64,000 bases of DNA, from positions 1 to 64,000 of the forward strand of contig JAJUJL010000003.1 in the NCBI GenBank assembly GCA_029265355.1, given 5' to 3'. Under the pieces are notes generated by a model. That model saw only the letters and a list, made by a program, of their open reading frames with translations. It ran no database searches and was not told the origin of the DNA. A program made the position numbers and the translations under genes. Below, one piece after another: positions 19,928 to 28,260 of this stretch. This DNA is from Chloroflexota bacterium. GTDB lineage: Bacteria > Chloroflexota > Anaerolineae > Anaerolineales > UBA4823. Every line of letters begins with the position of its first letter. Within the stretch, counting starts at the first letter, position 1.

Positions 19928-22408
19928 ATGTCTGCAAGTGTGGCTATGCCAGCAATCCAGGTCACCGGAAACGTGGAGGGGAGCATTGTCATCGGTGACA
20001 ACAATTTTGTCGTCAACACCAACCACGGCACCATCATTTACAAACAAGCTGCGCCGCAGGTGCGCCTGCGCGAGATGTATCCCCGGCCGCCGCGCCTGCC
20101 GCGCGGCTTCGTGGGCAGAGCCAACCTGCTGGCGGTGCTGGATGAGCGCATCGCGGGGCGGGAAGCGGTGCTGGTGCATGGCGGAGCAGGCATGGGTAAG
20201 ACCAGCCTGTTAAAGAAAGCTGCCCATGCCGAAGCCGCCCAGGCGCAGATGAATGGGGTGATCTTTCTCGAAGGCATTGATCCTGAAGGGCGCTTGCTGG
20301 CGTGGGATGACCTGCTGCAGATGCTGTTCGATGCGCTGTTCGAGTCCGATCCACACCTGAAGGTCAGCGCGGCCTCGGCGCGCACGTATCTGAGCAATAC
20401 CCAACCGCTGGTGGTGTTGGATGGTTTGCAGCTCAATGCCAGCGCGCTGGAGAGCCTGACGGACCTGTTTCCGAACGCGGCGGTGGTGATCAGCTCAGAG
20501 CGAGCGACCAGCGGTGGGGTTTTCGAGGCCATCAAGCTCAAAGCGTTGTCTGCCGATGAATCGGCGCAGCTACTGGTTTCCAAAGCGGGCTGGGCGCCGG
20601 AGAGCGCCGACCGTGCCACCATTGAACAGATCTGCAGCCTGCTGGCCGGGGTGCCACTGGCGCTGACCACGGTGGGCAACCTGGCGCGGGAGTTCGAGCT
20701 GGGGCCGGATGCGGCGCTGGCTTCACTCCGGGAAGTTCACACGCAGGAGCAGGAGCCGCTGCGGGCTGCCATCCAGCGCAGTTTTTGGCTTGCCAGTCGC
20801 CACCTAGGGGAGGATGAACTGCACATGCTGGCGATGGCAGCCGCCGCGCCGGGGATGTCTGCCAGCCGTCCCTGGCTGGAGAGCGCCTCGCCGGGCGGCG
20901 AGGCCGCCAGCCAGCGCCTGGAGAATTTACAGCTCTTGCAGGCCAACAGCCCGCGGCTGCGCATTCACCCGGAGTATATCCCGTACGCGCTCGAAAAGTT
21001 CGATCCCGAGCCAATCCGTGAGAACCTGTTGCGCTGGATCATGGATCGGCTGCAGATCCAGTCGCTGGATTTCCATTTTCAGCGCGCCGAGCTGGGCACG
21101 TTGCTGGGGCTGATGCACTGGGCGACAGCCAATGAACGCTGGCAGGACGTGATTGCCCTGGGCAGGGCGGTCGATCCTTTCCTGGCGCTGAGCGGATTGT
21201 GGTCTGCCTGGCAGGGGGCGCTGGAGCAGGCGCTCGCCGCGGCCAGGTCTGGCGGCGACCTGGCCGCCGAAGCCTGGGCGCTGCATGAGCTGGGCACGCG
21301 CGCCGCCGGGCAGGGCGAGACCACCCAGGCTGTGGACCTGTTGAGGCGCGCCTTGCAGCTCCGCCAGCGCCTGGGAGATGCGCAGGGGGCTGCCTTCACC
21401 CGGCACAACCTGGAAGCGCTCAAACCGCCGCCTGGCGGCGGTGGTGGCGATGCGCGGCCTGCGCCGCAGCCCACCCCGCGAGCCCCGTCCGGAAAACGCC
21501 TCAACGCCTTGTTGCTGTTCCTGGTGGTCTTCCCGGCTTTTATCCTGGGCACGCTGACCGGCGTGTATTACGGCTGCCGCCTGGAGATCGCTCCGGTGAT
21601 CAGCGCGCTGGCTGGCGCGCTGCAACCGGAAGACGAACGCCGAGCCATTGCGCTGTTGGAGGTGAGCGTGACCCCGACCCAGGGGGTTGTGAGCGTGGCT
21701 GGGGCGCTCCAGCCATCGCCGACTGTTAACCAGACGAGCACGCCTCTACCGAGCAGCACCAGCGTGCCCACCGCCACGTCGACCGAGACGGCGCAACCCA
21801 CCAAGACGCAGCCGCCGCCCACCGCTACAACGACGGCCATGCCGAGCGAGACGCCAACACCAACTGCCGAAACAGCCGCGAACAGTCTGCTGCTCGCCAC
21901 GGTTCTGCAGCAATCTTACTGCCGCTACGGACCCGCGGCAGCCTACTTGCCTGCCGACGATCTGTTCGCCAATGACGCACTGATGCTCAATGGGCGCAAC
22001 TACTCCGCCACCTGGCTGTATGTGCAAAACGTGAAGAGCAATCGCTACTGCTGGGTGGCGGCGTCGCAGGTGCAAAGCGCCACGGATCCCATGACGCTCG
22101 GCGTGGTGCAGACATCGCTGCCGATCAACAATGAAATCTCTCAACCGACCGGCGTGCAGGCGGCGCGCGATAAAAATACTGTGGCGATTAGCTGGAACCA
22201 GGTGCACGTGAATCTGGTGGACGCCCGCGGTTACCTGCTGGAGCTGAACGTGTGCCAGAATGGCTTGCGTTTCACGACCGTGGTGCAGACCGATGCGACC
22301 AACTACGCGGTGCAGGATGAGACCACCTGCACCGGTGCGTCGAGCGGTGTGATCTACTCAGTGAGCACGCGCGGCTACACCACGCCGGTTAAGATTACCT
22401 GGCCTTGA
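19928..22408 (+). CDS. Membrane-anchored STAND/NB-ARC ATPase with N-terminal amyloid-like motif
   Basis: 826 residues in five parts. (1) 13-36: short Gly/Asn motif GNVEGSIVIGDNN (14-26), of the kind seen in amyloid or beta-solenoid signalling motifs. (2) about 58-350: NB-ARC-type NTPase with Walker A GGAGMGKT (85-92), Walker B LVVLDGL (Asp165), sensor VVISSER and GVPLAL. (3) about 360-500: TPR-like helices (LHELGTRAAGQGETTQAVDL). (4) TM helix about 525-547. (5) a Thr/Pro linker (about 595-650), an SH3b-like domain (653-717) and an FN3-like domain (738-826), presumably outside the membrane. The next gene's C terminus repeats the motif of part 1. A role in regulated cell death or defence is inference from STAND/NLR precedent. 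GGGAGA abuts the ATG. Confidence 0.85.
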   Translation: MSASVAMPAIQVTGNVEGSIVIGDNNFVVNTNHGTIIYKQAAPQVRLREMYPRPPRLPRGFVGRANLLAVLDERIAGREAVLVHGGAGMGKTSLLKKAAHAEAAQAQMNGVIFLEGIDPEGRLLAWDDLLQMLFDALFESDPHLKVSAASARTYLSNTQPLVVLDGLQLNASALESLTDLFPNAAVVISSERATSGGVFEAIKLKALSADESAQLLVSKAGWAPESADRATIEQICSLLAGVPLALTTVGNLAREFELGPDAALASLREVHTQEQEPLRAAIQRSFWLASRHLGEDELHMLAMAAAAPGMSASRPWLESASPGGEAASQRLENLQLLQANSPRLRIHPEYIPYALEKFDPEPIRENLLRWIMDRLQIQSLDFHFQRAELGTLLGLMHWATANERWQDVIALGRAVDPFLALSGLWSAWQGALEQALAAARSGGDLAAEAWALHELGTRAAGQGETTQAVDLLRRALQLRQRLGDAQGAAFTRHNLEALKPPPGGGGGDARPAPQPTPRAPSGKRLNALLLFLVVFPAFILGTLTGVYYGCRLEIAPVISALAGALQPEDERRAIALLEVSVTPTQGVVSVAGALQPSPTVNQTSTPLPSSTSVPTATSTETAQPTKTQPPPTATTTAMPSETPTPTAETAANSLLLATVLQQSYCRYGPAAAYLPADDLFANDALMLNGRNYSATWLYVQNVKSNRYCWVAASQVQSATDPMTLGVVQTSLPINNEISQPTGVQAARDKNTVAISWNQVHVNLVDARGYLLELNVCQNGLRFTTVVQTDATNYAVQDETTCTGASSGVIYSVSTRGYTTPVKITWP

Positions 22409-22433
22409 GAGATGCCCTGTCGCTGCCGGCGGG

Positions 22434-22474
22434 GAGATTGCTTCGCTCGCGGGAGAACGCTCGCTCGCAAAGAC
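22434..22474. repeat. REP-like hairpin between STAND and effector genes
   Basis: GAGATTGCTTCGCTCGCGGG followed by AGAACGCTCGCTCGCAAAGAC is a short copy of the gagattgc...gcaatgac family. It lies in the 129-bp gap between the two genes of the putative signalling pair and could lower or separate expression of the second gene. Confidence 0.6.
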
Positions 22475-22537
22475 AGCTCGTATTAGGGCTCCTGGGCTGT
22501 GGAGCCACCTTGCATGACCGTTAGAGGAGGAAGTATC

Positions 22538-23002
22538 ATGGATCCGAACGCGATGGCTGGCGCGGCTGCCAGTTTCTTGATGCCCTACCTGGTGAAATTC
22601 GGGAAAAACCTGGCAGACCAGGCTGTGGAGAACCTGCCCGGGCAGGTGCAGAAGCTGTGGAAGATGATCCAGGCTAAGATGGAAGGCAAACCAGCGGCGC
22701 AGGGCGCGGCGCAGGAACTGGCGGAGAAACCCGACGACCCGGATAACCAGGAAGCCTTTCTGCTCCAATTGAAGAAGCTGCTCAAAGAGGACCCTGAATT
22801 CACCCAGAACCTGGAATCGCTGCTCAAGATCCTGGCGGAGTCGGAGCTGGGCAAGGATAAAGGCGTGATCAACCTGGGCAGTGGGACGGTGGCGACCGGC
22901 GGCAGCACGGCAGCCGGAGCGGGGGGCATCGCTGTGGGCGGCAACGTCGGCGGCAGCATCGTCCTGGGGAGCAACAATACGCTCAACCCGGGCGGAAAAT
23001 AA
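22538..23002 (+). CDS. Putative amyloid-motif effector, Bell-like helical domain
   Basis: A 154-residue protein. Residues 1-105 are helical: a hydrophobic, Ala-rich N terminus (MAGAAASFLMPYLVKFGKNL) followed by charged helices (QEAFLLQLKKLLKEDPEF). Residues 110-154 are Gly/Ser/Thr-rich and end with GGNVGGSIVLGSNN (134-147), matching 10 of 13 positions of the STAND protein's N-terminal motif. A helical membrane-active domain plus C-terminal amyloid motif, beside an NLR-like gene carrying the same motif, is the layout of bacterial amyloid signalling pairs (Bell-domain effectors). Function is inferred. The start is ATG 22538: GAGGAGG lies 7 nt before it, whereas the longer frame from 22499 has no support. 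Confidence 0.8.
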   Translation: MDPNAMAGAAASFLMPYLVKFGKNLADQAVENLPGQVQKLWKMIQAKMEGKPAAQGAAQELAEKPDDPDNQEAFLLQLKKLLKEDPEFTQNLESLLKILAESELGKDKGVINLGSGTVATGGSTAAGAGGIAVGGNVGGSIVLGSNNTLNPGGK

Positions 23003-23058
23003 CCTCCTGCTTCGGGCGGGGGAGGGTTGCCCTGGGCTGCTTGGCGGCGCAGGGTGTG

Positions 23059-23087
23059 TTGATACCATCCACAATCCCATCTATAAT
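23059..23087 (+). promoter_or_regulatory. Sigma-70 promoter giving a leaderless mRNA
   Basis: TTGATA (23059-23064), a 17-bp spacer and consensus TATAAT (23082-23087). The start expected 7 nt later is the A of ATG 23094 itself. No ribosome site precedes that ATG. Confidence 0.75.
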
Positions 23088-23093
23088 CATGCT

Positions 23094-24110
23094 ATGGTCA
23101 ACGGCAGCAAATTCGTCTTCGCTTTGGCTGTGATATGGCTGCTGGGCTGCCGCGGCAGCGCACGCTCGGCATCCCAGGCGCTCACACCCACTCTGCAGCA
23201 CCTGCCGCTGGTGCTGAATGGCGGGCAGGCGCCGCTGGCGGCGGGTTGCCCGGTATTACCTGCCGACCACATCTGGAACGCCCGCGTCGATCACCTGCCG
23301 CTCGACCCGAACTCGGCCGCCTACGTGGCGACCATCGGCGCTGGCGCCACGGTGCATGCCGATTTCGGCAGCGGGCTGTGGGATGGCGGGCCAATCGGTA
23401 TCCCGTGGGTGAGCGTGCCAGGTACGCAGCCAGGAGTGACGGTGAGTTTCACCTACGCGGATGAGAGCGACGGCGGGCTGTACCCGATCCCGCCGGATGC
23501 GCCGGTCGAGGGCGGCCCAAACAGCGACGGCGACCGGCACGTGCTGGTGATCGAGCGGGATAACTGTGTGCTGTACGAGCTCTATGACGCCTGGCCGCAG
23601 CAGGATGGGAGCTGGGAAGCTGGCTCGGGGGCGATCTTCGACCTCAAAGGCTACGCTCTGCGCCCGCAGGGCTGGACTTCGGCGGACGCCGCCGGGTTGG
23701 CGATCCTGCCGGGGCTGGTGCGCTACGAGGAGGTGGCCGCGGGGGAAATTCGCCACGCGCTGCGTTTCACCGCGCCGCAGACCCGCCGGGCGTATGTGTG
23801 GCCGGCGCGCCACTACGCTTCGGACCTGACCGGCATGCAGTACCCACCGATGGGGCAGCGCTTTCGCTTGAAAGCCAGCTATGATATCTCCGGGTTCTCG
23901 CCCGAAGTGCAGGTGATCCTGCGCGCGCTGAAGACCTACGGCATGATGCTGGCGGACAACGGTTCAGCGTGGTACATTTCGGGAGCGCCAGATGAGCGTT
24001 GGGACAACGACGCGCTGCACGAACTGCACCAGGTGCCCGGTGCGGCGTTCGAAGCGGTGGATGTGAGCGGGCTGATGGTGGATGAGGATTCGGGACAAGT
24101 GGTCCCGTGA
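23094..24110 (+). CDS. Secreted lipoprotein of a conserved unknown family
   Basis: A 338-residue protein with a lipoprotein signal peptide (MVNGSKFVFALAVIWLLGC, lipobox LLGC with Cys19). The mature part has family-like motifs CPVLPADHIWNARVDHLPLD, GIPWVSVPG, GDRHVLVIERDNCVLYELYD, AGLAILPGLVRY and YGMMLADNGSAWYISGAPD. I have seen this pattern in secreted proteins of unknown function in several phyla and cannot assign a reaction. The start is fixed by the signal peptide and by a promoter whose start point coincides with the ATG, so translation is probably leaderless. Longer frames overlap the preceding effector gene and are rejected. Confidence 0.85.
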   Translation: MVNGSKFVFALAVIWLLGCRGSARSASQALTPTLQHLPLVLNGGQAPLAAGCPVLPADHIWNARVDHLPLDPNSAAYVATIGAGATVHADFGSGLWDGGPIGIPWVSVPGTQPGVTVSFTYADESDGGLYPIPPDAPVEGGPNSDGDRHVLVIERDNCVLYELYDAWPQQDGSWEAGSGAIFDLKGYALRPQGWTSADAAGLAILPGLVRYEEVAAGEIRHALRFTAPQTRRAYVWPARHYASDLTGMQYPPMGQRFRLKASYDISGFSPEVQVILRALKTYGMMLADNGSAWYISGAPDERWDNDALHELHQVPGAAFEAVDVSGLMVDEDSGQVVP

Positions 24111-24154
24111 TAGATTTCAGCTACTCAGCGCCGACGGGGTGACAATTGAGGCTG

Positions 24155-25657
24155 CTAAGCCGGGCGCGAAAACGGCCTCAGGTGGCGGATGAAGTGGCGC
24201 TCCAACACCTGGGCGTAGAGCTCTTCGTGCTGCTGCAAGAGGGCTTTGAGTTGCTGGCCGTGCGCCGCCAGGGCTGAGCCAAAGGTGACATGCAGCGCCT
24301 GGCGGGCGTGGAAGTGCTCCAGCAGCTCGGGCAGGCGCTCATCGGGCAGCGAGTCGACCTGCGGCAAGGACTCCAATGCAGCGGAGACGTGGTAGGTGCG
24401 GCGGTCTTCCGGGTAACGCTGCAACGCCAGGCGGTAAACCTGGCGGAAGAAGCCCGGCTCGACCCGGGCGGCGACGCGCAGCGCTTCCAGGTAGGAGGTG
24501 CCGGCGGTTTTGAGGTGCGCCAGGCCACGCGTGGCGACCATGAACAGGGTGTACAGGCTGAACTTGTCCGAGCCAGAGTGCAGGGAGAGCTTGTAAGGGC
24601 CGAGGGCGCGGGCGATGGCGGCGTGCACTTCCAGGTCGGTCGCGATGGCGTCCAGGTCGCCCATCATGCCGGCGGGGGAGAGGTACTCGACGCCTTTCTC
24701 GAAGCGCCCGACGTAGCGCGGCGCCAGGGAGACCCATCGAACGCCGAGGCGCTTCAGCTCCAGGGCGATGAAGGCGTGCTCGGCGTGGGTGGTGGGCGTC
24801 TCGGTCTCGTCCACGGAGACTTCCAGCTCGAAGGGGAGGCCTTCGGCGCGCAGCGCCTGGTACATGCGGCGCACGTGGGCGATGGCGGCGCCGTACTTGA
24901 CCGCGGCGCGCAGCGCAGCTTCCTCGCCGATGGCCAGGCGTGCATCTTCCAACTCGATGGCGCGCCCCTGGTACAGCTCGAGCAAACTCCTGGGATCGCT
25001 TTCCAGCGTCTCCCAGGGCAGGGAGGCGAGCTTGCGCTGCAGCTCAGCAACGCTGTCTTGATCGGCAGCGCTGTCCACGTAAGCGCCGGGGTCGATGGTG
25101 AAGAAGGAATAACCTGCCTGGGCGCACAGGTGGATGTCTTCCGGGGTTTTCAGGTGATCGGCGTCGGCGCCGAGCGGGCCGCGCCAGCCGCCCTGGAAGG
25201 CGCCCCAGGTGGCGTCATCCAACACGATTTGCGGTGTGCGCCCGGTGCGGGCGGTTTCGCGCATCGACTGCTGGGCGAAGATGGGCAGCGGCGGCGGGGC
25301 GTTCACGGCGTGAAAGGCGCGCACGTGACCCGGGGTGGCGAGTCCCAGCCGGTCGCCGGCGCCAGCGGAGGTGCGCAGGCCGAGCAGCGCGGGTTGCAGG
25401 TGCGGCAGGGCGCGGCGCAGGGCGGCGGCGTTGGCCGGGGAGAGCGGGCAGAGCTTGACCAGCAGGCCATCGGTCAGCGGCTCGGGCTGCCCTTCGAAGC
25501 TGTCCAGGATGGCCTGCCCGGCGGGGGCGGCGATGGCCAGGCGCTTGCCGGAGGCGAGGCGCAGCAGCGCCAGAGCGGCGGAGTCGAGCGCGATGAGCGA
25601 AGCGGGGTAAAGAGAGGCGTCGAAGCGTTGCTGGAGGAGGAAGGCAGGTGTGGACAT
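24155..25657 (-). CDS. uxaE: Tagaturonate epimerase (UxaE family)
   Basis: A 500-residue enzyme matching the UxaE family (D-tagaturonate/D-fructuronate C3 epimerase), which lets galacturonate enter the glucuronate route. Recognised segments are RLGLATPGHVRAFH, FAQQSMRE, DHLKTPEDIHLCAQAGYSFFTIDPG, SVDETETPTTHAEH and LSLHSGSDKFSLY, with His, Asp and Glu residues suited to a metal site. It lies 19 bp after uxaC and is the last gene of the minus-strand catabolic block. Pairing of UxaC with UxaE is the known uronate route first described in Thermotoga; a fructuronate reductase is not obvious here, unless the nearby Gfo/Idh or aldo/keto reductase serves. Confidence 0.83.
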   Translation of the reverse strand: MSTPAFLLQQRFDASLYPASLIALDSAALALLRLASGKRLAIAAPAGQAILDSFEGQPEPLTDGLLVKLCPLSPANAAALRRALPHLQPALLGLRTSAGAGDRLGLATPGHVRAFHAVNAPPPLPIFAQQSMRETARTGRTPQIVLDDATWGAFQGGWRGPLGADADHLKTPEDIHLCAQAGYSFFTIDPGAYVDSAADQDSVAELQRKLASLPWETLESDPRSLLELYQGRAIELEDARLAIGEEAALRAAVKYGAAIAHVRRMYQALRAEGLPFELEVSVDETETPTTHAEHAFIALELKRLGVRWVSLAPRYVGRFEKGVEYLSPAGMMGDLDAIATDLEVHAAIARALGPYKLSLHSGSDKFSLYTLFMVATRGLAHLKTAGTSYLEALRVAARVEPGFFRQVYRLALQRYPEDRRTYHVSAALESLPQVDSLPDERLPELLEHFHARQALHVTFGSALAAHGQQLKALLQQHEELYAQVLERHFIRHLRPFSRPA

Positions 25658-25676
25658 AGGGACTCGCTCAGGAGAT

Positions 25677-27101
25677 CTATAACCGGTACACTTCTTTCGC
25701 CAGGCCGTAAGCCAGGGCGTGCATGGCCTGGTGGGCGTCGTCCAGGTCGAGGATGTGGCGGGCGACCAGGCCGGCCAGCCAGTTGGCGCTGGCGCGGCGC
25801 CAGACGTCGTGGCGAGCGGGGATGGAGCAGAAGGCGCGGGTATCGTCGTTGAAGCCGGCGGTGTTGTAGATGCCGGCAGTCTCGACCACGCGGTCGAAAT
25901 AGCGGCGCATGCCGTTCAGGCTGTCGAAGAACCACCAGGGTGGGCCCAGGCGCAGGGCGGGATAGTGCCCGGCGAGCGGCGCCCGCTCGCGGGAGTAGGC
26001 GCTTTCGTCCAGGGTGAAGAGCACCAGGCGGAAAGACGGGTGGGCGCCGTAGGCATCCAGGAGCGGCTTGAGGTTGCGGGTGTACTCGGTCTGCACGGGG
26101 ATGTCGGCGCCTTTATCGGGACCGAAATTGGCGAAGAGGCTGGGGTTGTGATTGCGCAGCGAGCCGGGGTGAAGCTGCATCACCAGGCCATCTTCGATGC
26201 TCATGCGCGCCATTTCCATCAGCATGTGGGCGGTGAAGCGGGCGGCGTCGTCGGCGGTCGCCTGGCCGCGCAGGGCTTTCTCGAAGAGGGCGCTGGCCTC
26301 GGCGTCTGAGAGGCGCCCGGTGCAGGGCGTCAATGCGGCGTGATCGGTGGCGACCGCGCCCATCTGTTTGAAGAACTGACGGCGCTGCTCCAGGGCGGCG
26401 ATGAAAGCTTTGTAATCGTGGATGGCGATGCCGCTGGCAGCCTCCAGCGCGCTGAGGTTCCGCCGCCAGGCGGGGTCGTCCAGGTTGACCACGCCATCCG
26501 GGCGGAAGGTGGGGAGTAAGCGCCCATCAAAACCGGACTGGCGGGCTGCGGTGTGATGTTCCAGGTTATCCCAGGCGGCGTCGGTGGTGCACAGCGTTTC
26601 AATGTTGAAGCGCTCATACAGGGCGCGCGGGCGATACTCGGGCTGGGACAGGCAGCCTGCGATTTGATCGTAGATCGCTTGAGCGCTCAGGGCGGTCAAC
26701 TTGCGGCGCACACCGAAAAGCTCGTACAGCTCATGCGCCAGCCAGGTGCCGGTGGGTGTTCCCTGGAAGAGGTGGAACTTCTCGGCGAAGCGTTGCCAGA
26801 TGCGGCGGTGGTCGCTCTCCACCGGTGCGCCATCCAGGCGCGGCACTCCCAGGTCTTCCAGCGGCACGCCCTGGGAATACAGCATGCGGAAGACGTAGTG
26901 GTCGGGGATGATCAGCAAATCCACCGGCGAGCCGAAGGCGTATGCGGGGTCAGAGAGCAGGCGCGGATCGACGTGCCCGTGTGGGCAGACGAGCGGCAGG
27001 CGGGAGGCGGGCTCATACAGCTCGCGGGCCAGCTGCCGAACAGTGGGGTCGGGGTCGAAGAAGCGGTCGGGAGAAAGCTCCCAGGCAGGGGATTGGGTCA
27101 T
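25677..27101 (-). CDS. uxaC: Uronate isomerase
   Basis: A 474-residue amidohydrolase-superfamily enzyme converting glucuronate to fructuronate and galacturonate to tagaturonate. Family marks: N-terminal DPDPTVRQLARELYEP, metal-site HGHVDPRLL, DHYVFRMLYSQG, MQLHPGSLRNHN, and the C-terminal FNDDTRAFCSIPARHDVWRR with WLAGLVARHILD. Length matches the family (about 470). The ATG at 27101 is taken from family alignment; the much longer open frame upstream is antisense noise over the next gene. The UroD-like gene ends 4 bp before it, so the two are surely co-transcribed. Confidence 0.93.
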   Translation of the reverse strand: MTQSPAWELSPDRFFDPDPTVRQLARELYEPASRLPLVCPHGHVDPRLLSDPAYAFGSPVDLLIIPDHYVFRMLYSQGVPLEDLGVPRLDGAPVESDHRRIWQRFAEKFHLFQGTPTGTWLAHELYELFGVRRKLTALSAQAIYDQIAGCLSQPEYRPRALYERFNIETLCTTDAAWDNLEHHTAARQSGFDGRLLPTFRPDGVVNLDDPAWRRNLSALEAASGIAIHDYKAFIAALEQRRQFFKQMGAVATDHAALTPCTGRLSDAEASALFEKALRGQATADDAARFTAHMLMEMARMSIEDGLVMQLHPGSLRNHNPSLFANFGPDKGADIPVQTEYTRNLKPLLDAYGAHPSFRLVLFTLDESAYSRERAPLAGHYPALRLGPPWWFFDSLNGMRRYFDRVVETAGIYNTAGFNDDTRAFCSIPARHDVWRRASANWLAGLVARHILDLDDAHQAMHALAYGLAKEVYRL

Positions 27102-27105
27102 GGCG

Positions 27106-28260
27106 TTATCTCGTGTAGTTTCCATAGGTGTGCAGAGCCTGGTACATGGCGAGCAAATTTTCGGGCGGCACATCGGCCTGGATGTTGTGCACGGTGTTGA
27201 AGACGAAACCGCCGCCCGGGGCGAGCGCTTCGATGTTGCGCAAGACGTCATCGCGCACCTGCTGGGGCGCGCCGTGCGGCAGAGTTTCCTGGGTATCCAC
27301 GCCGCCGCCCCAGAAGACGATGTCCTTGCCAAAATCGCGCTTGAGCTCGGCTGGTTGCATGCCAGCGGCGCGCACGTGCACGGGATTGAGGATCTGCACG
27401 CCGATCTCGATGAAGTCTGGGATGAGCGGGCGCACGTTGCCGCAGGAGTGGAAAAAGATGTAAACGTGGGGGGCAAGCTGGCGAATGCGGGCAAAGACCT
27501 GCCGCCAGCGCGGCTTGAGCAGTTGGCGATACATGCGCGGCGAGATGAGCTGAGAGGCCTGCGTACCGTAATCGTCAGCGCCAGTGACCACGTCCACCAG
27601 GTCGCCGAGGCGGGGCAGCGCCATCTCCCAGAAATTGAGCTTGAGCTCGGTGAGCCGATCGAAGAGGGCTTCGGCGCGCGCTGGCTCGGAGGCCATCGCC
27701 ATCAGGATGGTTTCCATGCCGACGATGCGCTGGGACATCTCGAAGATGCCGGCGAAAGGATCCTTGAGCACCACGGCGTAACCGGCGTCGCGGTAGGATT
27801 GGGCAAGCGGGCGCAACCCGGCGATGCGCTGAGGGTCGGAAAAATCGGGCCAGGGGTGGCGGGCGATATCGGCAGGTGTGAAATCAGCGCCGAGCGGCGT
27901 CTCCCAGACCGAGAAGTACAAGCCATCCGGAGCGGGGCGGCGGTGGGTGATGCCCCACTCGTCGTGATAGGTGTAGTAATCGCCTTGCAGCGTTTCGTGG
28001 ACGTTCCAGTTGTGTGAATTGCGCGGGAACAAGCCGCGCACATCCACGCCCAATTTTTGGATCACATCATCGGCGGGCAAGGCCAGGCCCTGGATGGCGT
28101 CGCAGATATGGGGCGACTCATCCGGCAGGCCCAGCGCCTGGCGCAAGCCCTGGTAGGCAACGCGGTGGATGCCGGTGACCTGGGTGCTGCCCAGGTCGAG
28201 GGGCACGCGGTCGGGCTCGCGGTGCTGCAAGGCGGTCAGGAGGCGTTGGCGTGAATTCAT
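27106..28260 (-). CDS. UroD-like (MtaA/CmuA superfamily) protein
   Basis: A 384-residue TIM-barrel protein of the uroporphyrinogen decarboxylase superfamily. The N terminus MNSRQRLLTALQHREPDRVPLDLG is typical of the methyltransferase-like branch. FFHSCGNVRPLI gives the His-x-Cys of the zinc site, but the later Cys of MtaA is replaced by Gly-rich VFWGGGVDTQ. True heme UroD is unlikely given its place inside a sugar operon. Members near sugar genes may act as methyl- or one-carbon transferases; the substrate is unknown. Its start overlaps the Gfo/Idh stop by ATGA (28257-28260), and uxaC follows after 4 bp. Confidence 0.85.
   Translation of the reverse strand: MNSRQRLLTALQHREPDRVPLDLGSTQVTGIHRVAYQGLRQALGLPDESPHICDAIQGLALPADDVIQKLGVDVRGLFPRNSHNWNVHETLQGDYYTYHDEWGITHRRPAPDGLYFSVWETPLGADFTPADIARHPWPDFSDPQRIAGLRPLAQSYRDAGYAVVLKDPFAGIFEMSQRIVGMETILMAMASEPARAEALFDRLTELKLNFWEMALPRLGDLVDVVTGADDYGTQASQLISPRMYRQLLKPRWRQVFARIRQLAPHVYIFFHSCGNVRPLIPDFIEIGVQILNPVHVRAAGMQPAELKRDFGKDIVFWGGGVDTQETLPHGAPQQVRDDVLRNIEALAPGGGFVFNTVHNIQADVPPENLLAMYQALHTYGNYTR

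Noticed and set aside
24290-25852. 520-residue plus-strand ORF
   Set aside because: Antisense shadow of uxaE and the end of uxaC.
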